Assembly (NCBI GenBank): GCA_046349085.1
Contig: JAXMDA010000008.1
Span: 116,142 to 180,141 of the forward strand
Reading direction: 5' to 3'
Length of the DNA stretch: 64,000 nucleotides
Origin: JAJXWB01 sp046349085
GTDB lineage: Bacteria; Pseudomonadota; Alphaproteobacteria; Rhizobiales; Beijerinckiaceae
Position numbers and translations under genes: made by a program. How positions within the stretch are numbered: the stretch's first letter is position 1; each line of letters opens with the position of its first letter. The notes under the pieces are model-generated. The model was not told where the DNA came from. It saw nothing but the letters and a program-made list of their open reading frames with translations, and searched no databases. Of the stretch, positions 43,997 through 55,334 are shown piece by piece.

Positions 43997-44962
43997 TCAC
44001 ACCACGGTCTCGGGCGCGAGCGCGCACGCAACCGCCGGATCGGTTTCGATCTGCAGCGTGGGATGATGCACGCCGAACCGCCGTTTCAACTCGATTGCGG
44101 TCTCGTGCAGGAAGGCGTCGCCGGGGTGGCCGCCCGGCGTCACGAGATGGCAGGTCAGCGCGACTTCCGTCGTGCTCATCGGCCAGATGTGCAGATCGTG
44201 CAGGCTGGCGACGCCGGGGCGGGCGCCTAGAAAGGCGCGCACGGCTGTGGGGTCGATCTGCGGCGGCACGGCGGCGAGCGACATGCGCGCGCCGTCGCGC
44301 AGCAGGCCCCATGTGCCCCAGACGATGACGGCATTGATGGCGAGGCTCGCGACCGGATCGAGCCACAGCCATCCCGTGAGCCTGATGACCAGCGCCGCCA
44401 GCACGACGCCGAGGGACACGCCGGCGTCGGCGGCCATGTGCAGATAGGCGCCGCGGATGTTGAGGTCGCTCTTGCTGCCTCCGGCAAAGAGAATGGCCGT
44501 GCCGGCGTTGACGAGAATGCCGATGGCGGCCACCGCCATCATGGTTCCCGACGCCACGGGCTCCGGGTTCGACAGGCGCTGGATCGCCTCCCAGCTCAGG
44601 CCGCCGACGGTCAGCAGCAGCAGGACCGCGTTGAACAGCGCCGCCAGAATGGACGAACCGCGCAGGCCATAGGTGAACCGGGCGCTCGGCGGCCGCTGGC
44701 TGAGGTTGTGGGCGAGCCAGGCGACGGCGAGGCCAAGCACATCGCTGAGATTGTGCCCGGCGTCCGCAAGCAGGGCCATCGAGTTTGCGAGATAGCCATA
44801 GAGCGCCTCGATGCCCACGAACCCGGTGTTGAGGGCGATGCCGATCAGGAAGGCGCGCCCGAAATCGGCGGGGGCGTGGGAATGGCCGTGGCCGTGCGCA
44901 TGTCCCGAATGGTTGTGATCACGGTCATGATCGTGGTCGTGGTCGTGCTTGTGATCGTGCAT
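43997..44962 (-). CDS. CDF-family divalent metal cation exporter
   Basis: A 321-residue cation diffusion facilitator (CzcD/ZitB type). The N-terminal 31 residues are a histidine/aspartate-rich metal-binding tail (HDHKHDHDHDHDRDHNH and HAHGHGHSH). Six membrane helices follow, with the metal-site motifs ALLADAGHNLSDVLGL (HxxxD) in helix 2 and HMAADAGVSL in helix 5, then a cytoplasmic domain with HDLHIWPMSTTEVALTCHL. It exports Zn, Co or Cd in exchange for protons. It is divergent from the thiC riboswitch. Confidence 0.92.
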   Translation of the reverse strand: MHDHKHDHDHDHDRDHNHSGHAHGHGHSHAPADFGRAFLIGIALNTGFVGIEALYGYLANSMALLADAGHNLSDVLGLAVAWLAHNLSQRPPSARFTYGLRGSSILAALFNAVLLLLTVGGLSWEAIQRLSNPEPVASGTMMAVAAIGILVNAGTAILFAGGSKSDLNIRGAYLHMAADAGVSLGVVLAALVIRLTGWLWLDPVASLAINAVIVWGTWGLLRDGARMSLAAVPPQIDPTAVRAFLGARPGVASLHDLHIWPMSTTEVALTCHLVTPGGHPGDAFLHETAIELKRRFGVHHPTLQIETDPAVACALAPETVV

Positions 44963-45035
44963 GGACAGGGCCTTGGCGTCGCGCCGGGGCTACGCTTGAA
45001 GCGGACCCTTGGCAAGTCTATGTTTCCATCCAACG

Positions 45036-45115
45036 CCATGGGGTGCTGCCGGGTTTGCGGCGGCTGAGATGAGACCCATAGAACCTGATCCGGGTAATGC
45101 CGGCGCAGGGAAGGC
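45036..45115 (+). promoter_or_regulatory. TPP riboswitch (THI element)
   Basis: All conserved blocks of the thiamine pyrophosphate riboswitch are present in order: GGGGTGC (45040), GGCTGAGA (45062), ACCTGATC (45083) and GGGTAATGCCGGCGCAGGGA (45092-45111). A CGGGAAATTCCCG palindrome at 45119-45131 and a GGAGG ribosome site at 45166-45170 follow, so control is probably by hiding the ribosome site of thiC when TPP is plentiful. Confidence 0.95.
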
Positions 45116-45178
45116 CGGTCGGGAAATTCCCGCTTCTCTTCCCCGCTATCGACATGCCCTCGTGTGGAGGAAAAGCCG

Positions 45179-47050
<1,872 letters not shown>

Positions 47051-47054
<4 letters not shown>

Positions 47055-47593
47055 GCGCGGCGACCCGTCCCGCCATCATCGGCGTCGTCACCGCCTCCGA
47101 CCGCGCGAGCGCCGGCGTCTACGAGGATATTTCGGGGCCGGCGATCGAGGCATACTTCAAGCGCGTGCTGACAACGCCGTTCCGCATCGAACGGCGCGTC
47201 ATTCCCGACGGCTTCGAGAGCGTGCGCGACACGATCGTCGATCTCGTCGATAACGCCGGCTGCGATCTCGTGCTGACGACCGGCGGCACCGGCCCGTCGG
47301 CGCGCGACCTCACGCCCGAGGCGACGCTCGCCGCCGCCCCGCGCGAGTTTCCGGGTTTTGGCGAGAAGATGCGGCAGGCTTCGCTGGCGCAGACGCCGAC
47401 CGCGATCCTGTCGCGGCAACTTGCGGCGCAGCGCGGCAAGTGCCTTGTCGTCAACCTGCCCGGCTCGCCGCGCTCGATCGATCTGTGCCTCGATTCGATC
47501 ATGGCGGCCGTGCCCTATTGCCTGGAGCTGATGGGCGCAGCCTGGATCGACACCGACCCGAAACACATCCAGGCGTTCCGGCCGAAGAAATAG
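47051..47593 (+). CDS. mog: Molybdopterin adenylyltransferase (Mog/MoaB family)
   Basis: A 180-residue MoaB/Mog-fold protein that adenylates molybdopterin before metal insertion. It has IIGVVTASDRASAGVYEDIS, the catalytic TTGGTGPSARDLTPEAT loop and LVVNLPGSPRSIDLCLDSIM. The start is a GTG at 47051 that overlaps the thiC stop codon (GTGA), so it is translationally coupled to thiC. Because of the thiC frameshift, the shifted thiC frame runs without a stop into this gene; that long frame is an artefact. The gene ends one base before the convergent emrB gene. Confidence 0.9.
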
Positions 47594-49123
47594 CTATTCC
47601 ATCGCCGCGTGCGCGGGAGCGACCATGCGGTCGTGCGGGCGGCCGAGCAGCAGCACCAGCGGCGCGGCGGCGAGCGCGAGAATGGCGAGCACCTTGTAGT
47701 CGTTCATGTAGGCGATGATTTCCGCCTGCCTGGTGATTTCCATGTTGAGCGCGGCGCGGCCGGCCAGCGTCTTCAGGTTCCAGATGTGTGCAACGCCCGG
47801 CGCCTGCAGGGCGGAATTGAGCGGATTGGCGTATTGCGCGAGCTGCGCATGCAGCGCCTGCGTGTTGCGCGCCAGCATGAACATGACGACCGACACGCCG
47901 ACCGAGGAGCCGAGATTGCGCAGGAGACTGAACAATGCCGTCGCCTGCGTGCGCAGATGCGCCGGCAGGGTGGCGAAAGTGACGGTGGAAAGCGGCGTGA
48001 ACAGAAAGCCGAGGCCGCAGCCCTGGACGATGCCGTTCCACAGGAGCGTGCGCGACGACACGTCGGGCGTGAAGCCGGTCATCTCGTAAAGCGAGAACGA
48101 CGACATGCCCAGCCCGATCAGCAGAAAGACGCGCGGGTCGACGCGATTGATGAGCCGCCCGACGATCATCATCGCGACCATCGTGCCGATTCCGCGCGGC
48201 CCGAGGATGAGGCCGGCCGTCAGCACGGGATAGCCCATCAGCGTCTGCAGATAGGGCGTGAGCAGCGCGACGCTTGCGAGCAGGATGACGCCGACGACGA
48301 AGATCAGCATGATGCCGACGCGGAAATTGCGATCGGCGAAGAGATGCGGATCGATGAACGATCGCTCCGCCGTCGCCATATGGACGAGGAAGAGGTAAAG
48401 CGCCAGAGCGGCGAGCGTGGCTTCGACGACGATCTCGGTGGACGCGAACCAGTCGACGAGCTGGCCGCGGTCCAGCATCATCTGCAATGCGCCGACGGCG
48501 AGGCTGAGCGTCGCGAAACCGAACCAGTCGAAGCGCATCTGCTGCGTCTTGCTTTCGGTCAGCACGGCGAGAAGGCCGAAGACCACGGCGACGCCGATCG
48601 GCACGTTGATGTAGAAGACCCAGCGCCAGTTGTAATATTCGGTCAGCCAGCCGCCGAGCATGGGCCCGAGGATGGGGCCGACCATCACGCCCACGCCCCA
48701 GATGGCCATGGCCGACCCGTGTTTCTCACGCGGATACGAATCCAGAAGAATGGCCTGCGACATCGGCACGAGCGCCGCGCCGAACACGCCCTGTAGCAGA
48801 CGGAAGATCACCATCTGGCCCAGCGTCTGCGCCGCGCCGCAGAGGCCCGACGCAATCGTGAAGCCCGCCACGGCCACGATCAGCAGTTTCTTGCGGCCGA
48901 AGCGCGCGGTGAGAAAGCCCGTCGTCGGCATGAAGATGGCGGCCGAGACGATGTAGGAGGTGAGCACCCAGGTGATCTGGTCCTGCGTCGCCGAAAGCGA
49001 TCCCTGCATGTAAGGCAGCGCGACGTTGGCGATCGTCGTGTCGAGCGCCTGCATGATGGTGGCGGCCATCACGCAGACGGTGAGCAATCCGCGATTGGGA
49101 ACCTGCGGATCTACGCCCGACAT
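47594..49123 (-). CDS. emrB: MFS multidrug transporter, DHA2 (EmrB) type
   Basis: A 509-residue proton-driven drug exporter with 14 membrane helices. It begins TVCVMAATIMQALDTTIANV, then QGSLSATQDQITWVLTSYIV, FLTARFGRKKLLI (motif A) and the motif C-type WGVGVMVGPILGPMLGGWLT and NWRWVFYINVPIG, all typical of EmrB. It works with the EmrA-like adaptor encoded two bases upstream and an outer-membrane channel. The ATG at 49123 is chosen; a frame to 49465 runs over emrA. It is the last gene of the marR-emrA-emrB operon. Confidence 0.93.
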   Translation of the reverse strand: MSGVDPQVPNRGLLTVCVMAATIMQALDTTIANVALPYMQGSLSATQDQITWVLTSYIVSAAIFMPTTGFLTARFGRKKLLIVAVAGFTIASGLCGAAQTLGQMVIFRLLQGVFGAALVPMSQAILLDSYPREKHGSAMAIWGVGVMVGPILGPMLGGWLTEYYNWRWVFYINVPIGVAVVFGLLAVLTESKTQQMRFDWFGFATLSLAVGALQMMLDRGQLVDWFASTEIVVEATLAALALYLFLVHMATAERSFIDPHLFADRNFRVGIMLIFVVGVILLASVALLTPYLQTLMGYPVLTAGLILGPRGIGTMVAMMIVGRLINRVDPRVFLLIGLGMSSFSLYEMTGFTPDVSSRTLLWNGIVQGCGLGFLFTPLSTVTFATLPAHLRTQATALFSLLRNLGSSVGVSVVMFMLARNTQALHAQLAQYANPLNSALQAPGVAHIWNLKTLAGRAALNMEITRQAEIIAYMNDYKVLAILALAAAPLVLLLGRPHDRMVAPAHAAME

Positions 49124-49125
49124 GG

Positions 49126-50298
49126 CTACAGGCCCAGCATGTACATCAGGTCGCGCGGCAGGGCGCCAAGCGAACGCTTGACGCCGGTGTCGACGGAAGC
49201 CGTCACGCTCATACCGGCGCGTAACGGCGGCGCGTCCTGTTCCGGCTCGACGGCGAGGCGCACGGTGAGGCGCTGCACGACCTTCACCCAGTTGCCGGAC
49301 GCGTTCTGCGCGGGCAGTACGGAAAATTCCGACCCTGTCGCAGGCGCGATCGCGGCGACACGCGCCTTCCACACACGCCCGCCATAGGCGTCGACGGAAA
49401 TGGTCGCGGGATCGCCGATCTTCACATGCGCGAGGTCGGTCTCCTTGAGATTGGCGTCGACCCACATGTTCTGGCGCGAGACGACGTTCATCGCAGTTTG
49501 CGCGGCGGCCAGGTAGTTGCCGGGTTGAAGCTGCGCGACGTTTGTCGCCATGCCGTCGACCGGCGCGACCACGCGCGTGCGGCGAAGATCGCGGTCGGCC
49601 CGGTCGAGCGCAGCCTTGGCCTGCAGGTATTGCGCATATTGCTCGACAGGCTGGTCAGGCTTGCCGGAAAGCTGCGCCAGCGCCGAGTCGACCTGACGCT
49701 GCGCGCTGACCACGCGCGACTGCGAGGCGAGATAGTCGCGCTGCGCCTGATCGGCGGTCGCCTGCGTCGCCACCTTGCGGGAGAGCAGGTCGGTCTGGCG
49801 CGACTTGGTCTTGGCGAAGAAATCGAGATCGGCCTTCGCCTGGTCGACCTGCGCCTTGGCCTGCGCATAATTGGCCTTGGCGGCCATGAGCTGGTTGACG
49901 ACGATGCCGAGCTGCGCCTCGGCGCCTTCGCGCGCGATGCGATAGGGCTCGTCGTCGAGGTGGAACAGCAGGTCGCCCTTCCTGACGGCCTGACCTTCCT
50001 TCACGTCGACCTCGGCGACGATGCCGCCAATGTCGTTTGCGACATTGACGATGTCGGCTTTCACGTAGGCGTCGTCGGTCGTCGCGAAGCGACCGCCGGA
50101 GAGATAGCCCCAGAGCGCGAGCGCCAGCGCGACGAGCGGACCCGCGAGGAGGAGGGGTCGGCGCAGATTGCGCGGCTTTCTGATCGGCGGGGCGACGTGA
50201 TGTTCGGCGCGCGCCTCCTGCCGCGGCGCCTCCGACGTCACGGGCTGGAGCGAGGGACGCGCTGTCTCGCCTTCGAGGCGGCGGGCGGGTTCAGCCAT
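49126..50298 (-). CDS. emrA: EmrA-type membrane fusion protein
   Basis: A 390-residue HlyD-family adaptor. A basic cytoplasmic start (residues 1-45), one membrane helix (LLLAGPLVALALALWGYLSG), then FATTDDAYVKADIVNVANDI, GGIVAEVDVKEGQAVRKGDL, a long helical hairpin (QVDQAKADLDFFAKTKSRQT) and the return RTRVVAPVDGMATNVAQLQP are all as in EmrA. It joins EmrB to an outer-membrane channel. The ATG at 50298 overlaps the marR end by eight bases. Confidence 0.92.
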   Translation of the reverse strand: MAEPARRLEGETARPSLQPVTSEAPRQEARAEHHVAPPIRKPRNLRRPLLLAGPLVALALALWGYLSGGRFATTDDAYVKADIVNVANDIGGIVAEVDVKEGQAVRKGDLLFHLDDEPYRIAREGAEAQLGIVVNQLMAAKANYAQAKAQVDQAKADLDFFAKTKSRQTDLLSRKVATQATADQAQRDYLASQSRVVSAQRQVDSALAQLSGKPDQPVEQYAQYLQAKAALDRADRDLRRTRVVAPVDGMATNVAQLQPGNYLAAAQTAMNVVSRQNMWVDANLKETDLAHVKIGDPATISVDAYGGRVWKARVAAIAPATGSEFSVLPAQNASGNWVKVVQRLTVRLAVEPEQDAPPLRAGMSVTASVDTGVKRSLGALPRDLMYMLGL

Positions 50299-50776
50299 GG
50301 CTCGCTCTCCGCGCCGGCAGGGCGTCTTCGACCGGCCGGCCGCAGGCGTCTGCAAGATTGGCCTTCATCGCGATGAGAATGCGGGTAAGCGTCGCGCGAT
50401 CGGCCTCGCTTACGCCGGCGAGCGCTTCGGCCCGCGTCGCATCGCCGATGTCGAACATGTCGGCCATCAGCGCGTGCGCCTTTGGCTTGAGATGCAGCAG
50501 CCAGACGCGCCGGTCGGCGGCGTGGCGGCGGCGCTCGACCAGTTCCGCGGCCTCGAGACGGTCGAGGATGCGTCCGAGCGTGATCGGCTCCAGTTCGAGA
50601 ATTTCGGCGAGCGCGCTCTGCTGGATGCCCTCGTTGCGCGCGAGATAGGCGAGCGCCTGCCATTGCGCGCGCGTCAGCCCGAGATGGCGGGCCCGCTGTT
50701 CGAAGCGCTTGCGCAGGAGGCGCGCGGTGTCGTTGAGGATGAAGCCGAGGGTCTGCTGGTAGGGCCCGGAGGGCAT
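50291..50776 (-). CDS. MarR-family transcriptional regulator
   Basis: A 161-residue winged-helix repressor. The dimer helix LGFILNDTARLLRKRFEQRA is followed by GLTRAQWQALAYLARNEGIQ, the recognition helix LAEILELEPITLGRILDRLE and the wing LVERRRHAADRRVWLLHLKP. It is the first gene of the operon with emrA and emrB, and a near-perfect 29-bp palindrome lies 36 bases upstream of its start, so autorepression relieved by a drug-like ligand is the obvious model. Confidence 0.93.
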   Translation of the reverse strand: MPSGPYQQTLGFILNDTARLLRKRFEQRARHLGLTRAQWQALAYLARNEGIQQSALAEILELEPITLGRILDRLEAAELVERRRHAADRRVWLLHLKPKAHALMADMFDIGDATRAEALAGVSEADRATLTRILIAMKANLADACGRPVEDALPARRASHG

Positions 50777-50811
50777 GGCGGTGGTCCCGAGGATCGATGC
50801 GCCGGCATTCC

Positions 50812-50840
50812 ATAAGCCGGCATTATATATGCGTGCTTAT
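50812..50840. promoter_or_regulatory. 29-bp palindromic operator of the marR-emrAB operon
   Basis: The two halves ATAAGC (50812-50817) and GCTTAT (50835-50840) frame GCAT and ATGC around an A/T core (TATAT); only two base pairs per arm break the symmetry. The A/T core lies in the promoter region, so a bound MarR dimer would block RNA polymerase. Confidence 0.75.
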
Positions 50841-51005
50841 TATCTCGCCCCGCCCGCCGCAGGATCAATGCGCCGTGTCATGTTTTGCAGTGAGAACAGC
50901 CATGCAGCAGCGCGGGCGCTGGCCCATGCTCCGCCGCAGGCTGACGCCGTTTCGCCCGCGCTCTAGAATGCCGGCGGGTCAGTCCCGGCCCAGAAGCGAG
51001 CACGC

Positions 51006-52016
51006 ATGAATTATCGAAAGCTTGGCCGCTCGGGCCTCGACGTCTCGGCCATCTGCCTCGGCACGATGAATTTTGGCGGCGCAACGGACGAGGCGGCGTC
51101 AGCGCGCATCATCGCGTCCGCGCGCGAGGCCGGCGTCAATTTCATCGACACGGCGGATGTCTATGGCGACGGGCGGTCGGAAGAGATCGTGGGGCGCGCG
51201 ATCCGGCCGGCGCGCAGCGAATGGGTGGTGGCGACCAAGGTCGGCAACGCCTTCGGCAAGATACGCCACCACCGGGGACTGTCGCGGGTGTGGATGATGC
51301 AGGCCTGCGAGGCCTCGTTACGCCGGCTCGGCGTCGATACGATCGACGTCTACTACCTGCATCGCGAGGACCATGGAACCGCGCTCGAAGAAACCGTCAT
51401 GGCGATCGGCGATCTCGTGCGCTCCGGCAAGATCCGGCACTTCGGCGTGTCGAATTTCCGCAGTTGGCGCGTGGCCGAGATCTGCGCCATCTGCGATCGG
51501 CTCGGCATAGGCAGGCCCGTCGTCAGCCAGCCCTACTACAACGCCATGAACCGCATGCCCGAGGTCGAGCATTTGCCGGCCTGCGGCAATTACGGCATCG
51601 GCGTCGTTCCCTATTCGCCGCTCGCGCGCGGCGTGCTTTCGGGCAAGTACGACCCAGGCGCGCCGCCGCCCGCCGGCACGCGCGCCGGGCGCGCCGACAC
51701 ACGCATCATGCAGACGGAATGGCGGCCGGAGTCGCTGCGGCTCGCGCAGGAGATCAAGCGTCATGCCGAGGCGCGGGGCATGACGACCGGACAGTTCGCG
51801 CTCCTGTGGGTGCTGAACAACCGCTTCGTGACATCGGCCATCGCCGGTCCGCGCACGGAAGAGCAATGGGCCGATTACGCCGACGCGCTGAAGCATTCCT
51901 TCTCGGCCGAGGACGAAGCGCTGGTCGACCGTCTCGTCGTCACGGGCCATCCCTCGACGCCGGGTTACAACGATCCTGCCTATCCGATCGAGGGAAGGCC
52001 GACCCGCACGCCTTGA
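51006..52016 (+). CDS. Aldo/keto reductase
   Basis: A 336-residue NADPH-dependent oxidoreductase of the aldo/keto reductase fold (YajO/Kv-beta-like group). It has MNYRKLGRSGLDVSAICLGT, the catalytic Asp and Tyr in NFIDTADVYGDGRSEEIVG, the Lys in VVATKVGNAFG, the His in YYLHREDHG, and the cofactor-binding NRFVTSAIAGPRTEEQWADY. The substrate is not known. The start has only a weak ribosome site (GCGAG). It is divergent from the marR operon; 50841-51005 holds both promoters. Confidence 0.9.
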   Translation: MNYRKLGRSGLDVSAICLGTMNFGGATDEAASARIIASAREAGVNFIDTADVYGDGRSEEIVGRAIRPARSEWVVATKVGNAFGKIRHHRGLSRVWMMQACEASLRRLGVDTIDVYYLHREDHGTALEETVMAIGDLVRSGKIRHFGVSNFRSWRVAEICAICDRLGIGRPVVSQPYYNAMNRMPEVEHLPACGNYGIGVVPYSPLARGVLSGKYDPGAPPPAGTRAGRADTRIMQTEWRPESLRLAQEIKRHAEARGMTTGQFALLWVLNNRFVTSAIAGPRTEEQWADYADALKHSFSAEDEALVDRLVVTGHPSTPGYNDPAYPIEGRPTRTP

Positions 52017-52022
52017 GTCGCG

Positions 52023-52331
52023 CTATTTGCCCTGGAGGCTCAGATTGCCTTCGAGGCAACTGATGAGTTCGACGTAGCTCGGCAAGCCGCCCTGCGTCGT
52101 CTCCGTCAGACACTCGCTGCGCGAGCGCTGGCTCGATTTCGACCAGACGGGCGGCAATTGATCGCGCGCCTGCTCCTCGTCCCTGATGCAGCCGCCCTCC
52201 GTGGCCTTCTTGTCCATGCCGACCGCCGGCGTCTGCGCGCACGTTCCGCGATAGTCGAGTTGCGGGACGCCCTGCGCCGCCGCCGTGGACACGACGACGG
52301 CGGCGAGAAGAGCAAGAACGGGCCGATGCAT
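52023..52331 (-). CDS. Small exported cysteine-containing protein, function unknown
   Basis: A 102-residue protein with a signal peptide (residues 1-19, cleavage after AAA-Q) and four cysteines in the mature part (TCAQTP, GGCIRDE, ECLTET, SCLEGN), probably forming two disulfides in the periplasm. I do not recognise a family, though small four-cysteine exported proteins of this kind are common in Hyphomicrobiales. GGGAGG precedes the ATG. It converges on the aldo/keto reductase gene. The 170 bases up to the ABC permease gene show no feature. Confidence 0.75.
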   Translation of the reverse strand: MHRPVLALLAAVVVSTAAAQGVPQLDYRGTCAQTPAVGMDKKATEGGCIRDEEQARDQLPPVWSKSSQRSRSECLTETTQGGLPSYVELISCLEGNLSLQGK

Positions 52332-52503
52332 GGCGACCTCCCTGGCGGAATACGGCGCCTGCCTGCCTCATGTGGAGGCGGCGCCCGCATCGGCAAGGGC
52401 TGCGCTCGAATCAGGGATCGCCGATCGCGATGCTCGAGGCGACGCCCCAGAGCGGGAAGCGCAGAAGCAGAACGAGCAGGGCAAGGCCGCGTCTGCGCCG
52501 TCC

Positions 52504-54026
52504 CTACGCCAACGCCAGCGTGGATTTCGGCCGCTGCGTCCACAAGAGGAAGATCGCGCAGAAGATCGGAATGATCGCGCTCCATGAGCCGAAGGCCGTC
52601 AACGCCAGCGCCACGGCCCAGAGCAGCGACAGCATGTGCTCCATTATCGCGACGAGCTTCGACTGACTGTGGCGACGCAGGATGTCGCCCCGCCGGCCGG
52701 GAACGGGATGCCAGAGATTGAGCAGCGCGGCGGCGAGCGCGGCCGCCGTCACATAAGCGGTCGTGACCAGCCCCGCCTTGAAGCCGGCCGACCAGACGAA
52801 AGCGAGCGGCAGCGCGATAATGACGACCAAGGGAAGCGTGATGGCTTCGAGCTTGCGGCGTTCGATGTCGCGGCGCGAAACCGGCGCCGTCGCCAGGAAC
52901 TCGGGCGCGTCCTCGCTGGAGATCGCGAGCCAGGCGAGCGAGGCGGCGACGTTCGAGGCGACGGCGACGAGCGCGGGCGCGGTGGCGAGCGCGAGCGAAC
53001 CGTTCGGGCCCATGGCGCGCCACAGCACGACGGAAATCGGCATGGTGTAGATGATCTGCAGCATGATCTGGGAAGCGAGCCCCGGATCGCGCGCGATCAG
53101 CCGCCATTCCTTGCGCCGCAGGGCCGCGCCGACGCCCGCCTGAAAGCGCGTCCTGCGCTTGCGCGCAGAGGTCTCGCGACGTTGCGAGCCGATGGCGGCG
53201 CCTGCGCCGCGCATGAAGAAGTCGCCGAGGGTGAGGACGGCGGCGAGGAACAGCGCCAGCGAAACGCAGCACCATAGAAAAAGCGGCCAGGGTTCGCCCG
53301 CGGCCGCCTGAATCGGAATCCACAGGACGCTGTCGGCATCGAGCAGCCCCCCCGCGCGCGTGGCGGTCAGCCATTCGGCGAACGTCACGCGATAGGATGG
53401 GGGCGCGATGTTGTAAGCCTGCAGGCCGATGGCGAACGAGGCGCCGATCAGGGTGGCCAGCACGTTCGCCACCACGCGCGTGCGGCGCGGGCCGACCACG
53501 CGAAACAGGCCGAGCATCAGGATGAGGCCGATCGCCGTGCCGAACAGGCCGGCCGCCGCGAGCGCCGGATAGATGGCGAGCCAGCGCCCGTCCGCCAGCA
53601 ACGCCAGCGCATTGGCGATCGGCAGGACGAAGATTGCCACGGAGAGGATCGATTCAAGCGCGATCGCCAGACTGCGCGCCGCAAACACCGGGCGCGCCGG
53701 CATGGGCGAGGACAGCACGATGTCGAGGTCGCCGCGGGTATAGAGCGCGCGCGTGGCGTTGGTCAGCGCCTGCGAGACGATCCAGGGCAGGATGAACAGC
53801 GCCGCCGAACCGACGAACGGATAGAGCGCGCGCCGGCCGTCGTCGAAATCCTCGAGCGCGACGCTGAGCGCGAACAGCGCGAGCGCATGGAAGAACAGGA
53901 CCGCCGCGCCGAGGATGAGCGCGATCTTGATCGGGCCGGACGAACCGAAGAAGGCGCGCACGCGGCGGCGCGCGAGCGTAAGATCGTGGGCGGCGAACCA
54001 GAGAAAGGTTGCGGGCTCCAAACGCA

Positions 54027-54027
<1 letters not shown>
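52504..54027 (-). CDS. ABC-2 type exporter permease
   Basis: A 507-residue membrane protein with about twelve hydrophobic helices in two halves separated by a basic cytoplasmic stretch (GSQRRETSARKRRTRFQAGV). It has the long first region RRRVRAFFGSSGPIKIALIL, TRGDLDIVLSSPMPARPVFA (typical of large ABC-2 permeases) and EFLATAPVSRRDIERRKLEA, which is the second-half repeat of that coupling motif. The substrate is unknown. Its ATG shares one base with the stop codon of the ATPase gene (TGATG), so the two are coupled. Confidence 0.85.
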
Positions 54028-54800
<773 letters not shown>

Positions 54801-55006
54801 GGGACCTCGACAGGAAAGGCGCGCGTAGCCTAGCGGCGCGCCGTTGCGTTGGGGTTAACCGGCTGACGCATCGGCAATATTGACCAGTCTGCGCGCCGAC
54901 ACGGCCGTCGCGCGTTTACGTATCCCAGCTTTTGCTTAGCGCAACCGCCGAGGATCAGGTAAGGTTTCGAGGTCCAATTTCGATCCCCAGGACCAGAGGA
55001 AGTTCT

Positions 55007-55333
55007 ATGCGTAACAACAAGTCGGACGCCGCAAACGGCGCCGCCGCCGCCGCCACTGCGATGACCGAAGCCGGCGCCATCGATCAGGTGCGCGAACTTT
55101 TGTTCGGCGCAACAAAGCGTTCGACCGAAGCGCGGCTCGACGACATCGATCGGCAGATCGCGTCGCTGCGCGACGATCTGGCCGCGCGCTTCGCCTCGCT
55201 CGAAGCGATGCTGTCGCAGCAGGGCCGCGAAACCGATTCCAAGCACAATCAGTCGATCGACAATATCGGGCAGGCGATCGCCGACCTCGGCGCGACCATC
55301 CGGGCGCTGGGAGCGGGCGGAAAGGCCCGCTGA
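55007..55333 (+). CDS. Small coiled-coil protein, first gene of the Ras-like GTPase operon
   Basis: A 108-residue soluble protein with an Ala-rich start and a long amphipathic region (residues 26-100; QVRELLFGATKRSTEARLDD, QIASLRDDLAARFASLEAML). Residues 26-68 can be aligned with residues 12-57 of the OmpA-domain protein encoded two bases downstream: both start with a (V/L)-(R/K)-x-L-L motif followed by a heptad helix. This suggests that the two share a binding partner or form mixed coiled coils. The ATG at 55007 has AGAGGA upstream; the frame from 54932 adds no recognisable sequence. No known family assigned. Confidence 0.75.
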   Translation: MRNNKSDAANGAAAAATAMTEAGAIDQVRELLFGATKRSTEARLDDIDRQIASLRDDLAARFASLEAMLSQQGRETDSKHNQSIDNIGQAIADLGATIRALGAGGKAR

Positions 55334-55334
55334 C

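Noticed and set aside
54801..55006. Possible CtrA site near GGTTAACCGG upstream of the GTPase operon
   Set aside because: Only one TTAA half-site is present; there is no second half at the N7 distance.
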